A stretch of DNA of 64,000 nt from Capitulum mitella (taxonomy: Eukaryota > Arthropoda > Thecostraca > Pollicipedomorpha > Pollicipedidae): contig CP099848.1 of assembly GCA_030062745.1 (NCBI GenBank), positions 7,461,501 to 7,525,500 of the forward strand, given 5' to 3'. Below are positions 25,850 through 36,499 of this stretch, one piece after another. The position numbers and the translations under genes were made by a program. Each line of letters opens with the position of its first letter. Within the stretch, counting starts at the first letter, position 1. The notes under the pieces are model-generated. The model searched no databases, had not been told where the DNA came from, and was given only the letters and a program-made list of their open reading frames with translations.

Positions 25850-26830
25850 ATTGACACGTCATCGAGCTGGCTCACACAGGCGACGGCTCCGCGGCGTCTG
25901 ACCGCGAATCGCTCAGGCGCCCTCGTCGCATGGCTGCGGCCCGCAGGCCTCGCATTCCGGGCTGGTGCTGGCAGCGCTGACGGCCACCGGTCGCGCCAGG
26001 GGCCGCGGCGGCCGGCCGCAGCGCCTGTCAGCCGGCACGGGTTGGCGCGGAGCCGTCCCGTTCGGCCGTCCCATCCGTCCGAGTGTCGCCGCTCGTGCCG
26101 AGCGCTGCGGACGGCCGGGAGAGGCTCGCGGAGAACGGATCAGCCCGAGGCCCGACTCGGCATCAAATTCGAGGAGCTCCATTTCGCCGAGCTCCCCGAG
26201 GAGACGCGGCGGCAACGTAAACCGGCCGCGCCTCGGGCGACATCGGCGCCGTCGCGAGTGGAGAGTGTTTTGGTTCGGCTCGGCTCGCCGCCGCGCGGTG
26301 GCGGGCCCAAGACAAATACACAGCGGCGGCAGTGTCATCTCTCCGAGCCGCCGCCTGGCCGGACAGGCCCTCTCGCAGGACGTCGCGCCGCCCTGGCCGG
26401 CCCAGACGCTGACGAAACCGCCGCCGGCGGAGGAGAAGCCGTGCGAAACGAGCCACCGCCGCCGCGCCGTCCACCTCTTTCCGACAGCCGACGTCGTCGC
26501 ACGTGACGCAGTCCGCGTCGCCGTCCGTGTCCGCGTCGTCGCCATTTCGTGGGCGACGACATCGCCGGGCTTTCCGCAGCCAGTTTCGCGCGCCGCCGTG
26601 ACGCAGAAGCAGTGTGCGCGGCCCAGGTGACGTCATTTCACCGTCCACGCAGTCATTAATCCCGGCGAGCTGCGTCGCGTGCAGTCGCCAACGTTCATTA
26701 GGCGGTCTGACGGCGGAGCTTGCCGGGGATGGGGGACACCTTGCCTTGCCTCCCGAGCCGGCGGGCGGCGATTGGTCGGCGCTGCCCGGCGGGACCGTCC
26801 GCCGACGCCGAAAATGAGATGCGGAAATGC
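25850..26830. promoter_or_regulatory. Largest CpG island of the window (about 1 kb)
   Basis: Nearly 1 kb of very GC- and CpG-rich sequence gives the longest open frames of the window on both strands (221 codons plus; 210 and 232 minus). All are Arg/Pro/Ala/Ser-rich and match nothing I know, as expected from composition. One minus-strand ATG (about 26182) has a good context (GGCGAAATGG) and starts MELLEFDAESGLGLIRSP, which is less biased than its surroundings. It is a possible start codon, but there is no supporting splice donor. A perfect CRE (TGACGTCA) lies at about 26629-26636. A strong promoter or first-exon island is inferred; direction is unknown. Confidence 0.4.
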
Positions 26831-27439
26831 AGTTCGGCTTCCGGCCAATGGCAGACGACATCCTGAGTGACTTTCTGCTGAATTGGACAATTTACGGGAA
26901 ATGTGTTTTGGAAAAAGAAGCCAGATTCCAATGCGTATTCCTGCGTAACGGGAAACAACGATTTAAAAGGAAATAATAAGACGTGTCAGGGTTTCCAGAA
27001 TGATAAGGTTGTAAAAAGAGCAAAAAATTATTAAAACAGCAATAAGCTTTCAGCGTCCTTTGTTACACACCAGAATTTCAAGAATCACTGAAGCATGGCA
27101 GAATGACTATAGGACGGTATGTCACGTCAGTCTGAGAAAAACATATATAATGCATGGGGTTCTTTCGAGATAAAAGTAAAAAAGATGCATTCATCGCAGG
27201 CTACATAGTCTTCTTCCAAAAGACCAAAGCTCTCAAAGGAAAAAATGGCACAAATGTTAGCGTTTTTTCATCCAGAAGGGAGATCCATATATGGCTGCGT
27301 TTCTTAAACACAACCATTCACCTGCTTTGATTCTCCATTTTCTTCCATTGCACGCAAACTTAGGGCTTCCGTTCATCTTCGACACAGACGCAGATCCAGG
27401 GAGGGCGATGGGGCGATCACCCCCCCCCCCCCCCTGAGG

Positions 27440-27930
27440 CCTGAGAAGGGTCCCCTTTGTCAGGAGCACTCCTTCGGGGCCCAGGAGAGGGGCCCCGAAG
27501 GAGCACCTCTCAGGCCGGCCCGATGGGCTCCTTCTCAGACTCAAAAGGCCCCTTATGAACCTCATGGGGTCTCTGTGAAAACGTGACGGGTTCTCGATGC
27601 AGTCAGGGGGTCTTCTGGAAGAGCCAGATGACCACTGAGACGCATAGAGGGGCTCCTGAAGCTTCCAACGGGCCCCTGAGACAACAACAAGGCTCCAGCA
27701 CAACAGATGGCCCCTGAGACCGCCAGCAACGTCATGGGGGGCCTGAGATGCCCAGGATGAGGACTGAGTCCCTAGGACGGCATATGGGTCTCCGGAATGT
27801 CATAGGGGCCCCGAATAGGTTCCACGGACCTGTGTGAAAAGCTGAATGTTCCTGATGCAGTCAGAGGGTTAATAAGACCCTTAGACGCATTGGCGCTGCC
27901 ATGTGGTCTTAGGGGTCCCGGGAACCCCGA
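27440..27930. repeat. Degenerate GGCCCCTGAG-type minisatellite with a strong hairpin
   Basis: GC-rich sequence after a C16 run in which GGGCCCCTGAGA-like blocks recur at loose spacing of about 24-27 bp. Two longer related segments (about 27570-27615 and 27832-27877) share GTGAAAA, TTC-GATGCAGTCAG-GGG. At 27469-27503 a 14-bp inverted repeat (CTCCTTCGGGGCCC and its inverse) with a 7-base loop could form a hairpin. No coding capacity was recognised; the 148-codon minus frame follows from the repeat. Confidence 0.5.
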
Positions 27931-28064
27931 AATCTTTAAAGGGGACCCACCGAGGTTAGAGAATTACTCTTACAAAAACCGAAGTTACCGCCAAAACCTT
28001 TTAAGAACGGTACACAAGAGAAGCCAAAATGTAAAATATATACATCCAGACGTATAGAGGTGTC

Positions 28065-28506
28065 CCCACCGGCCTCTAGAGGGCCTCTGTTGACCTGTAT
28101 GGGCCCCTGCCAGTCTGTGTGGGCCTCTTGCCAGCCTGTAATGACCCACTGCAAGCCTTTAGGGATGCTGGCCTATAAGGATCTCCTGCTGGCCTACAGG
28201 GACCTCTTACGGCCTGTAGGGAGTCCCCTGCCGATCTGTAGGGCCCCCTGCCGGCTTGTTGACCCCTGCCAGCCTTTGGAGGACCCCTGCTGGCCTGTGG
28301 CGGGACCCACTACTGTTCTATGAGGCCCGGCCTGCCTGCAGGGGCCCCCGCCGGAAAAGGCCTCCTGCTTGCCTGTAACTGGCCCCCTGTCAGCATGAAG
28401 TGGCCCCCTGCTGACATGCAGGGACTCTTGCCGCCGCCTGCAGGGCCCCATGTCGGCCTGTGGAGGGGCCCGCTAGCCTGAGCAGGGCCCCCTGACAGCT
28501 GTGGAG
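28065..28506. repeat. Degenerate minisatellite, about 21-bp unit, about 21 copies
   Basis: The sequence breaks into successive units of 19-22 bp with a consensus close to GGCCCCCTGCCGGCCTGTAG, for example GGCCCCTGCCAGTCTGTGTG, GGCCTCTTGCCAGCCTGTAA and GGCCCCCTGCTGACATGCAG. The copies differ at many sites, so the array is old. Open frames on both strands (78-87 codons) are translations of the repeat. The neighbouring GGCCCCTGAG block at 27440-27930 may be a diverged relative. Confidence 0.75.
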
Positions 28507-28509
28507 GGC

Positions 28510-29985
28510 ACGGGCGTTGTATATTCGAATAATTATTGGTGCCCAAACGTGTATAACATTTTACATTTTGAAGAAAAAATTGTCATCGGCTCCGTAGCAC
28601 GTGTTTAAGAGGCCATTGAAATAATTTTCTTTGATTGGTCTAACGAGCTTTCCGCCCGCGATTGCTTGTGACTTCTGCATGAATTGTGTACGGGATAGCG
28701 GTGGGCGGGACAGGCCGGCCTGGTGCACCTCTGGTAATTTATTTGCCTTTGCCTGCTCCATATTTCGGTCACTTTGGCGAATAAAACGGAGGAATGAAGG
28801 GGAGGGCAAGGGGATGGGAACAAAAAGGGGATCAAACACGACGGGGAATAAAACGCAAAAGTTTCTCAAATAAGGTGACGCACTTGGATTTTTTGGGGTG
28901 ACTTTATGCGGTAAGAACGCCAAATTACATCAAATATTTCCCCTGAATCCGAGCAGACCAATGTTTTGTCATGTCTGAAAAACAAAAAATAGGGGGCCCG
29001 GCCGGCAGGAGAATCCCGCGCTGGCCGCTCGCCCCATGGCGAAATCCTCAATCCGCTCCTGCTTCAAGAGGTCTGCTTTCTGACTAGTTCCACCTATTTG
29101 TGGGGAGTCATTGTTATGACAGACTGTTCGGATTTAAGTTAAAAAGCAAAATGTAAGACGTCGTGAAGTTTCACTTCATCAGTGCCATTTAACATGACTG
29201 GACAACAGCACGGCAGTCTTGTTTTCTGTATACAACTAGAAAGATGCATCTGTGGGATTTATCTTAAAAATATGAAACATATATGTCGCCTTAGGAAAAG
29301 ATCATTCCAGCTTTTCTGTAGGGTAACCACCTCATTTTTTCACGGATGGTCTAAAATACAAAATCCTCGTGGCACATCGCGGTGGTTCTTCTATACGCAT
29401 GCGAAAGAAAAGTTGCTCTGTCCCCAAGGCAATACATTTTCAGTTTTAATTCTCTTGATTACATGTGACTATCCTCTTGATTACATGTGGGCGACGAAAC
29501 TAATGATGTCGCCATAACCTCCTGATGACCTGCATCTTCTCCGAATATCAAGAACGCATTAGTTTTTGTCTTTAAGTCCGAGTTATCCTCGTATTCCGTA
29601 TCATCTTTATTTTTCATTGTACTGATTCAATTCTTTAAACCTGATATGCTTGATATACGCTAGAATTGTTCACAGCTCCATTGTATATGTAAGTTCACAG
29701 CATTATGTGGACTGTTATACTGCTAATTACCGACAAATAGCCTGGCAATTAAGTAATGACTCTAAAAGCCTCTACTTTCTACTTCCTTCCTTGTCGAAAA
29801 CATGTGGTCCAGCAAGTCCGCGAAAACACTGTCAGCTGTGCTTTGTATGAAAGCCGCAGGATCCTGAACACATTGGTGGCAAGTAGTTTAAAAGTGCAGG
29901 CAACGGCATCAACTCTCCGAACAGTAGACACCTTACGGTCCGGTCTGTCCCCACTGAGGGTCTTGAAATCTCGGTCAGACTGGCG
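28510..29985. other. Gene-free stretch
   Basis: Mostly AT-rich. It contains a minus frame of 120 codons (28561-28923) and a plus frame of 111 codons (29182-29517), neither with a known motif, and a short GC-rich patch at 28990-29040. Confidence 0.4.
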
Positions 29986-29989
29986 CGCC

Positions 29990-30378
29990 AATTATCGGTC
30001 GGGCTCCAGGCCGCCGGTCTGCCTGCCGCAGCCAGCCTCGCCACTCACCCGCTCCGCGTGGACTCCCTAGACTCGGACCGGCCGCCGGACCGCCCGACCG
30101 CACCTCGCCTCGCTCGCCGTCACCTCCGCCGCACGCCGCGTCGCGTCGGCACCGCCGCGCTCGGCCTCGCGCCGTCGACTCGCCGGCGGCGGCCGGCCGC
30201 GCCGTTCAACAGGTCGCGCAGACGCGAGCCGCGCTGTCGTCGGCGCCGACGACGGCGGCCGGCGGGCGGCGGCGCCGGGCGACGAGCGCGCTGCCCGCCC
30301 CGGCAGCCGGCCGGCAAAACAGCTCCGATCAGCTGCCGTCAGACTGGTAACGTCAGCTTGCTGACGTCGGCCGGACAC
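29990..30378 (-). promoter_or_regulatory. CpG island with a minus-strand splice donor: candidate noncoding first exon
   Basis: Extremely CpG-rich. On the minus strand the island ends GAGCGG|GTGAGTGG (GT at 30048-30047), a good donor. The longest minus frame (103 codons, 30378-30067) stops before the donor, so an exon here would be untranslated leader. No downstream exon was identified. The plus frame of 132 codons is Arg-rich and compositional. Confidence 0.3.
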
Positions 30379-31009
30379 GAGGGCCTGAGTTTCCTCGCTG
30401 CGGTGTGCGTTTGTTACCTGGAATTCTCATTCCGGACGAGCACGCTTAAAGATTAAAATCGCTTTATAGCGGTCTGCTGCGATAGAGATTACTGCTTCCT
30501 TGGCAGCTATGTGTCATTTTCTGTTAACAACCATCATTCATATGAAACGACGTCAGAATTTTTCCAAAGTTCCAAATACGTCCTCTTCTGTCTAATCTTG
30601 AGCAAAAAGAACAACCCCACACATCACAAATTTGTAATGCATTTGCCTCGTTCATTGCCTCGATTGCGATCTCATTGAGTGCATTGCAGCTCGATAACAT
30701 GGTGATCTTGGTCTGGATCGGATGGGTCCGGGTTTTGACTCGCTGGGACAAGCCAGTGTCCTCTGGATACGTCGGAGCACGTTTCAAATAAAGGTCTGCA
30801 CGTTTTGTCGGAGCTGAGAATGTCTTTCTCGTCAGGTTCCATTCCACACATCCATTAGACATGTATAACGCTTAGATGCATCAAACTGAGGATCATTGAC
30901 ATGCCTTGGTGACAGCCGTTCACAAAGGTGGCGTCCATGCGTCTCCAGCTGCTTCTTCCTGAGCCTTTTTAACGCAACGTAAATGGCCCACTAAATCGCG
31001 ATGCGCGCT

Positions 31010-31340
31010 GGCCGCCGTTTTTTGCCCGCCTGACGCGTTGCCCGGACGCGGCGGACGCGACGCCGCTCCACCCGGTCCACTTATTGACGCGCCCGGCTGA
31101 TCGCCGTCGAAGGCGGACGGACGACCGCAGACCTGGGAGCGGGCAGGCATCGATCCTGCCGCCCAATGACCCGCCGCCGGCGGCAGGGCGCTGAATGCGC
31201 CCGTGCCCGCTCAAAGACGCGCCCGCCGGTCTGCCCGCTCATAGCTCGCGCCAAATTGGTGGCGGGAGGGCGGCGCCGGGAGGGGCGGTCAGGAGGGGCT
31301 CTTCTCTCCCTCTTCCTCCGTCGTCTATCGACGGCGGGCG
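31010..31340. other. CpG-rich island, unassigned
   Basis: CpG-dense block with frames of 76-99 codons on both strands and no known domain. With the island at 29990-30378 it makes a pair about 1 kb apart, as often seen around a promoter with two start regions. This is inference from composition only. Confidence 0.25.
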
Positions 31341-31932
31341 GCGTTGGTGCTGTGTAGCGCGGTATTGCAGCGATGATACTGTTAACAAACTGTCTGTGAG
31401 CGCTGCGAGGAATTTATTTTTTCTTATATATGTTGTACGTGTGCCTTGTGAGACACGCTACAATTATTGTGCCTCTCGCGACAAATCCAAATAAGATAGC
31501 AGGAATTCACCTGTCAAGTTTCCAAGCCTTTGGCAAATCACAATCGTGCATTCATCAGTTTAGTGGCGTCATCCACGTCACCCGAGACAACGTAAATGGA
31601 ATCCATCAGGAACAACAGATATCTCTAGCCGTCGCATATACGTACCTCAAACACCGCTCCAAATAGTTTTTTCTTTAACAGGAAGTGTTCGGTTGGGCTG
31701 ATGCTTCCCGCAATTAAGTCTCTGATCCTTACCTCAGGGGTAACATCTTTGGTGCCATTATTTCTCCTGGCCGCAATTTTATTACTGCCACAATCAGCAC
31801 ATATAAAAGCTTGTAGACTGCTTTGCGACGATGCAAGAGTCATTGCAGTGCGGGGGTGCAACGCTCCCCCCCCCTCTCCCCAAACATTAATATTTACCAT
31901 CAACCCTTTATTGTTGACTATAAACGTCTTAA

Positions 31933-32720
31933 CCCTCGCCCAGGCGCGTTGCCTTCCTTTCTTTCACTGTGCAAGAGGGGGTCGGTTCGACTCCCTCCCT
32001 CCGGTATTTGATCCCTAATTAAGCCACGACCGTAAAACAAAAACGAACGTGTTGCTCGTCACAAGACAAAACCAAATGTACCCGGTTTTCAGATTTTCGG
32101 TCAACCGGTGACCTTCCAGGCCTGGTCAGTGGTCCGAGACTGGCGAAAGTCGCGAGACCTTTCGTTTTGACGGTCATGGAGCAGAACGTTGCGGAGGTGG
32201 AAACCGGACAAGCACCAGAGTACTTCTTGAAGCCTTTCGAATTTAACGGTACCCTTCATCATTACTTGCGGTAAGTGACACAAGTCAGGCCCCGTGAAAC
32301 CCCATGGCCCGCTGCAACGCATGGAATCTAGAGCCTTTTGTCGGCCATGGAATGAAGATAAGAGAGTGAAAATGGGGCTGAATTTGAATAAATAGATGCT
32401 GAATTTGAAATCAGTGTCTCATGTCGGTCGACCTTCAAAGAGTCCCAAACCTGTTGAAAAGCGGAACCGTGATCCTCTTACACCTCGTGTTACCCCAGCT
32501 TTTATATCGAGTATCACTGATGACTTAAAGTTGCGGGAATCCGCGATTCATCACAAAATGGTCAGAGGTGTTCCTCTTTACGACGTTGTAATCTGGTGAC
32601 ATATCAAAATTTATGAAATTTATGCGCCAGAGGGCAATGAAAATTTGGGAGGATTGCTGTCTGACATGTAAAAGTTATTCCTGAAAACACGAGGGTTGGA
32701 TCGACCCGACCGGACGAGGG
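31933..32720 (+). mobile_element. Decayed piggyBac-like element (788 bp)
   Basis: TTAA (31929-31932) is followed by CCCTCGCCCAGG. The right end is CCGGACGAGGG (to 32720) followed by TAAG. Inverted, the right tip reads CCCTCGTCCGG, so the tips match at 9 of 11 positions and share CCCTCGTCC with the 12189-13452 element. The right target copy is imperfect. A piggyBac-like protein tail lies inside (see 32396-32599), which supports an internally deleted copy of an autonomous element. Confidence 0.42.
32396..32599 (+). pseudogene. Possible C-terminal remnant of a piggyBac-type transposase
   Basis: This 67-codon frame contains VGRPSKSPKPVEKRNRDPLT followed by PRVTPAF and DDLKLRE. Many piggyBac-type transposases end with a linker of this kind (GRPS-SP, then a basic stretch and TPR) just before a Cys-rich zinc-binding tail. 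Here the Cys-rich tail and the DDD catalytic core are missing. The match is to a short, loosely conserved linker, so it would be weak evidence without the flanking TTAA/CCCTCG ends. Confidence 0.35.
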
Positions 32721-32724
32721 TAAG

Positions 32725-33955
32725 AAATGGCCTGCGTCCCCTCCTTACTTTAATCCTGACATTTCATGGCTAATGTAGAAGGATTTTACTTTAGATACTC
32801 GACATAGGGCGCTATGCAATATTTCAAACTCTGAAGATAAAAAATGGGGCGTACAGCACACCAACAGTGATTTCAAAACCAGTCAGAAATCCGTTTTTTT
32901 TTTGTATGACAACCTGATGGGTCATATTGGCTGTTATGTAAGACATCGTTGGCTAATGTGCCAGAAACGGTTAATACAAGCTACCCACTGCATTGATTTC
33001 GTATCACATATTTAATCACCGCTTTTTGCCGGTTTTCTCAACCGTTTCAAATGGGCTTGTCTCCCGCAGGATCATCTACCCTCATTTACCCCGTTTTTCG
33101 CCCTTGAATAATCGCTGTCGCCGTCGCAGCTAAAAACCCGATTCACATCGGTTACTACCTTTTCGGACAATCTTACCGATGTAATCAGTCACCCGCAACA
33201 ATAACTACACAGTCACATGGCATCGATCCTCATAAATTCATTCTTTATACCTTCAGATCCTCAACACACAGGCTCACTGGCAGATCGCCTGGCTGTTCAA
33301 ACAACCTTTCAGGGCAATAATCAGCGTAAGGTCAAACCTTAGCGTAAATGACTACGCGAGCTGGCAAGTCGCGACGACTCTGCAAAGCCATAGTCATTGC
33401 GGAAAACGGTATTGAAGGTTTTGATAATCCGACGAGTAAGGCAGACAAATTCTTCTGCTGGGCCCAGACCCGTGGCGAAAATAGGGCTGCATTTTGAAAT
33501 GATTCGGTCGCGATGACTTCCAAAAACTGTGATCAGGGTGAAAGAAAGTATCGGGTTCTAAGCTCAAGGGAGTGCGATTACCCGCTGGGAAATGATATCC
33601 CTCACAGCACGTTTTGGCGTTGAGTAATTGGACTGTTTACCGTCTAAATACATGTCACGAGAAGATCGACGCCTCATGGTTTTTCGTGTATTTGCTACAT
33701 CCGATCGAATCGATCATTACGTTCCGCAGATACGCAATCCGCACAGCAAAGTGGTCGCCTGAAAGGAGCAAGCGATACGAAATCATGTTTGATATCGTCT
33801 TCCAGGGAAAATGGGGGTTTCGTATGGCTACCGTAACATAATCAAATAGTACATCTGAATACTTCCTCAGCTTCGAGCCATTGTAGGACTCACTTTCTCT
33901 GCCATATTGGCCCAGTGCCTTCCGTTAGTGACCACCTGAGAACGCACTGGCGTAT
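32725..33955. other. Gene-free stretch
   Basis: AT-rich with frames under 76 codons. No repeats or splice pairs were recognised. Confidence 0.5.
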
Positions 33956-33959
33956 CATG

Positions 33960-34182
33960 CTGCAGCCAACTGGCCGGACAGATGCACGTCTGCCAAAGCC
34001 AGCTGGAAGCACTGGCACACCTGCCGCAGTCCGCTGACCAGACCGGCATACCTGACACACCTGTCACATCCAGCTGGTCAGGCCGGCACCCCTGATAGAG
34101 TCGGTTAGCCAAGACGGCACACCTGCCACAGTCAGCTGGCCAGACCGGCACACCTGTGGCAGTCAGCTCGTCAGACTAGTAA
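33960..34182. repeat. 31-bp minisatellite, seven units
   Basis: Units of 30-31 bp start with CTGCC/CTGTC and contain CAG-CAGCTGGCCAGACCGGCA. A 9-bp insert (CTGACACAC) separates units three and four. Copies share about two thirds to four fifths of positions by eye. The minus frame of 94 codons is the repeat in translation. Confidence 0.75.
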
Positions 34183-34313
34183 GCATGTCACTGGCATGCG
34201 TACTAGTCTTCCAAACACTACCTGAGGGCGCCGTCTGTAACGCTGCAAACTCGGCTAAGGTCGACGGGGTCTCTCTGGCGTTGATGATTAGCTGCATTAT
34301 CATGACAACACGT

Positions 34314-34400
34314 TAACCCGCGCTCGACCGGCGGTCGGCGCCGACCATACCCGACTGAGGGGGCGGTTGACCGCTCCCTCTTTCACGAACGGTTCGTCTC
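34314..34400 (+). other. Solo TTAA-CCC tip with a GC-rich palindrome
   Basis: TTAACCCGCGCTCGACCGG begins at about 34314 and runs into the palindrome GGTCGGCGCCGACC (about 34333-34346). It has the layout of a piggyBac-like end (TTAA, CCC, GC-rich subterminal palindrome). No inverted partner was found in the window, so it could be a fragment or coincidence. Confidence 0.25.
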
Positions 34401-36250
34401 ACGATAGAAATAAGCGCCCCGTTGGAAAACTCGTGACAAGCAGAGTTCGGAATTAGTAACATGTTTAGTTTTAAATAACTTGTAAGTCATTTACTCCCTA
34501 TCTATATTTTCTCACAGCCGACTGCATGAAAAAGAAAAGCGGCCTAGATCTCAAGGACTGCTATTAATAATCTAGGCAAAGGCACCAACGAACAGATAAA
34601 AGTCCGTGGATGCCGATACACGTCTAGTTTCCCTGATTTTTTGTTTGTTTGATGTTTAATATGCACACTGAAACGCTGAGTTAAAGACACGACGATTTTC
34701 GCGCCGACTGCCGGCGGGTTCCGTAGCCCAACTCGGTATGAAATGAATGGAAACTAATTTTAGCGTTTCTTCGTTTTCGCGACATTGGCCTTTCCGTGTG
34801 ATACGTATTGATTCTAGAGATTCTTTTGATTGTTCCTCATGCTTAGATTTCGGAAAAATTTATTCATTATCAATATACACAGTTGCCGGATCTTTATTCG
34901 CAAGAACCATTTTATTTTCACAACATGCAATTTTTGAAGCTTCTGGATCTGAATAGATTTCTGAATTTCTTTCTATACACATATTATATATACACACAAT
35001 TGGCATGGACAAATATGCATATTTATACCGTATATTTGGTCACCATGTTTTGGTCTTGTGGCCATTTTGCATTGTGGTACACAGTACGCTAAATAGTTCA
35101 CGTTACGCATACATGAAACTAGCATGTTTTCACAAAATGACTTCACTATTAGATGTACTTTATGCAGCTGTTTTCTCACAATATTCTGTTTTTCTGTAGC
35201 GACAATGAAACCCGTTTAAAATGATAGTTTTTAATCTAATTCCGGTGAATCTCGTTCATGGGGCTCCAGTCCACATCGGAAGACTTTTTGCGTGTCACAG
35301 CTGACGGTCTGTGCTTCTAAAGAAAGCCTAATTTTGGTGTTTACGGTTTTGATTTGCATTAACTCGTCTACACATTTTCTTTTATTTTGACAAAATTATA
35401 TAGATCGCACCGTATTTTTACTTCTCTTACACATTAAGGTTCTCTGTGTTACGTGGGTATACGGATGAGAAGCAAACGTTGCTGTCTGATCAAGAGTACC
35501 TTTTGTCGTAAAGCTAATGATCTGGCACAGTCCATGTCTACTTTTGCTCGGACGAAGTAATAAAAGACGTCTTTGTCATCTCTTTCTCCACTAAGGGATC
35601 ATACACATCGCTATTGTTTACGTATCTCAAAAACGACTTAGTCAGTTGGGATACTACGGGATGTTTTTTCTCCTCATTGGACATGGTGTGAGAGCATAAT
35701 ATGACAATAAAGGTTCTTTCTTGGTCTGATTCCAACCTTTTTCGCCGCTGGTGACTTCTGTCTATGCATTTTCTCCACTCCTACGTGGACTAATGTCTGG
35801 CTGCGCTCCGACCCCAGGTTGGCCGTACAGCAGCTTCCGGTCCGTCGTAAGGCTCTGTCTGCTCCTTCTTATGTCGACTGCGGCTGCCCGCTCAGACCAG
35901 TCTTATCTAAGTGAACGCTGAACAGGCGATTTACGGGCTCCAGTAGCCCAGCAAGCTATCTAGATGACCGTACATTTCGCACCGGGTGGATGATTTATTA
36001 GCCCATTGCATAATTCAAGCGGGAAATGAAATTTAAAACAAATACTTCATGACCGCTGCAACTGGACTTACAAAGGCCACAAATCTTGAGAGTGTAAATC
36101 ATTTTGAAGCCTGTATTTCATCACTGCTTACGATACGTTAGAGCTGCTTGTTTTAGCACATGACCATTCCGTTATGTGAGATGTGGTAGTCGTAAACTTA
36201 CAACGTAAACTTAGTCCTTTTCCCAACGACGTTAAAGAGAAGTGCGGCGA
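34400..36250. other. Gene-free AT-rich stretch
   Basis: Low-GC sequence with frames below 76 codons and no recognised motif. Confidence 0.5.
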
Positions 36251-36257
36251 AAAGCGA

Positions 36258-36494
36258 TATAAAAGGCCTACACTTCGCGCAGACGAATTAAAAGTCTACG
36301 GAAGAAAACAGGTACATCGTTGTTTTTAGCGAATCTTGTTTTATTACGCGATTTTCTTTTTGTACGTCTTTCAGATCAGTTTCACCGGCCATTTCACCGG
36401 CTATTCCAAACACGGAGCACACCGAGCCAATGCTGGAGTGTGGTCTCTACACAGGAGCTGGCCTATGTCGTCGGGAGCACGATGGCAGCCTTAG
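36258..36494 (+). promoter_or_regulatory. Candidate TATA promoter with a short leader intron and a small exon
   Basis: TATAAAAGG lies at 36258-36266. A possible leader ends AAACAG|GTACAT (GT at 36312-36313). A pyrimidine-rich acceptor TTTTTGTACGTCTTTCAG ends at 36374. The segment 36375-36494 (120 bp) is then followed by a donor TTAG|GTGAGA. The intron would be 63 bp. The exon carries an ATG near 36422 that stays open to the donor for 24 codons, and another ATG 13 bases before the donor (ATGGCAGCCTTAG). Very short first coding exons are common in TATA-driven arthropod genes, but no downstream exon was found and all the sites are short. Confidence 0.3.
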
Positions 36495-36499
36495 GTGAG

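Noticed and set aside
26163-26861. 232-codon minus-strand open frame, the longest of the window
   Set aside because: It lies in the 1-kb CpG island where both strands are open. It is Arg/Pro/Ala-rich with no domain, so composition explains it.
31965-32010. tRNA-like T-arm (GGTCGGTTCGACTCCCTCC)
   Set aside because: The T-arm look-alike has no matching anticodon arm, D-arm or acceptor stem around it.
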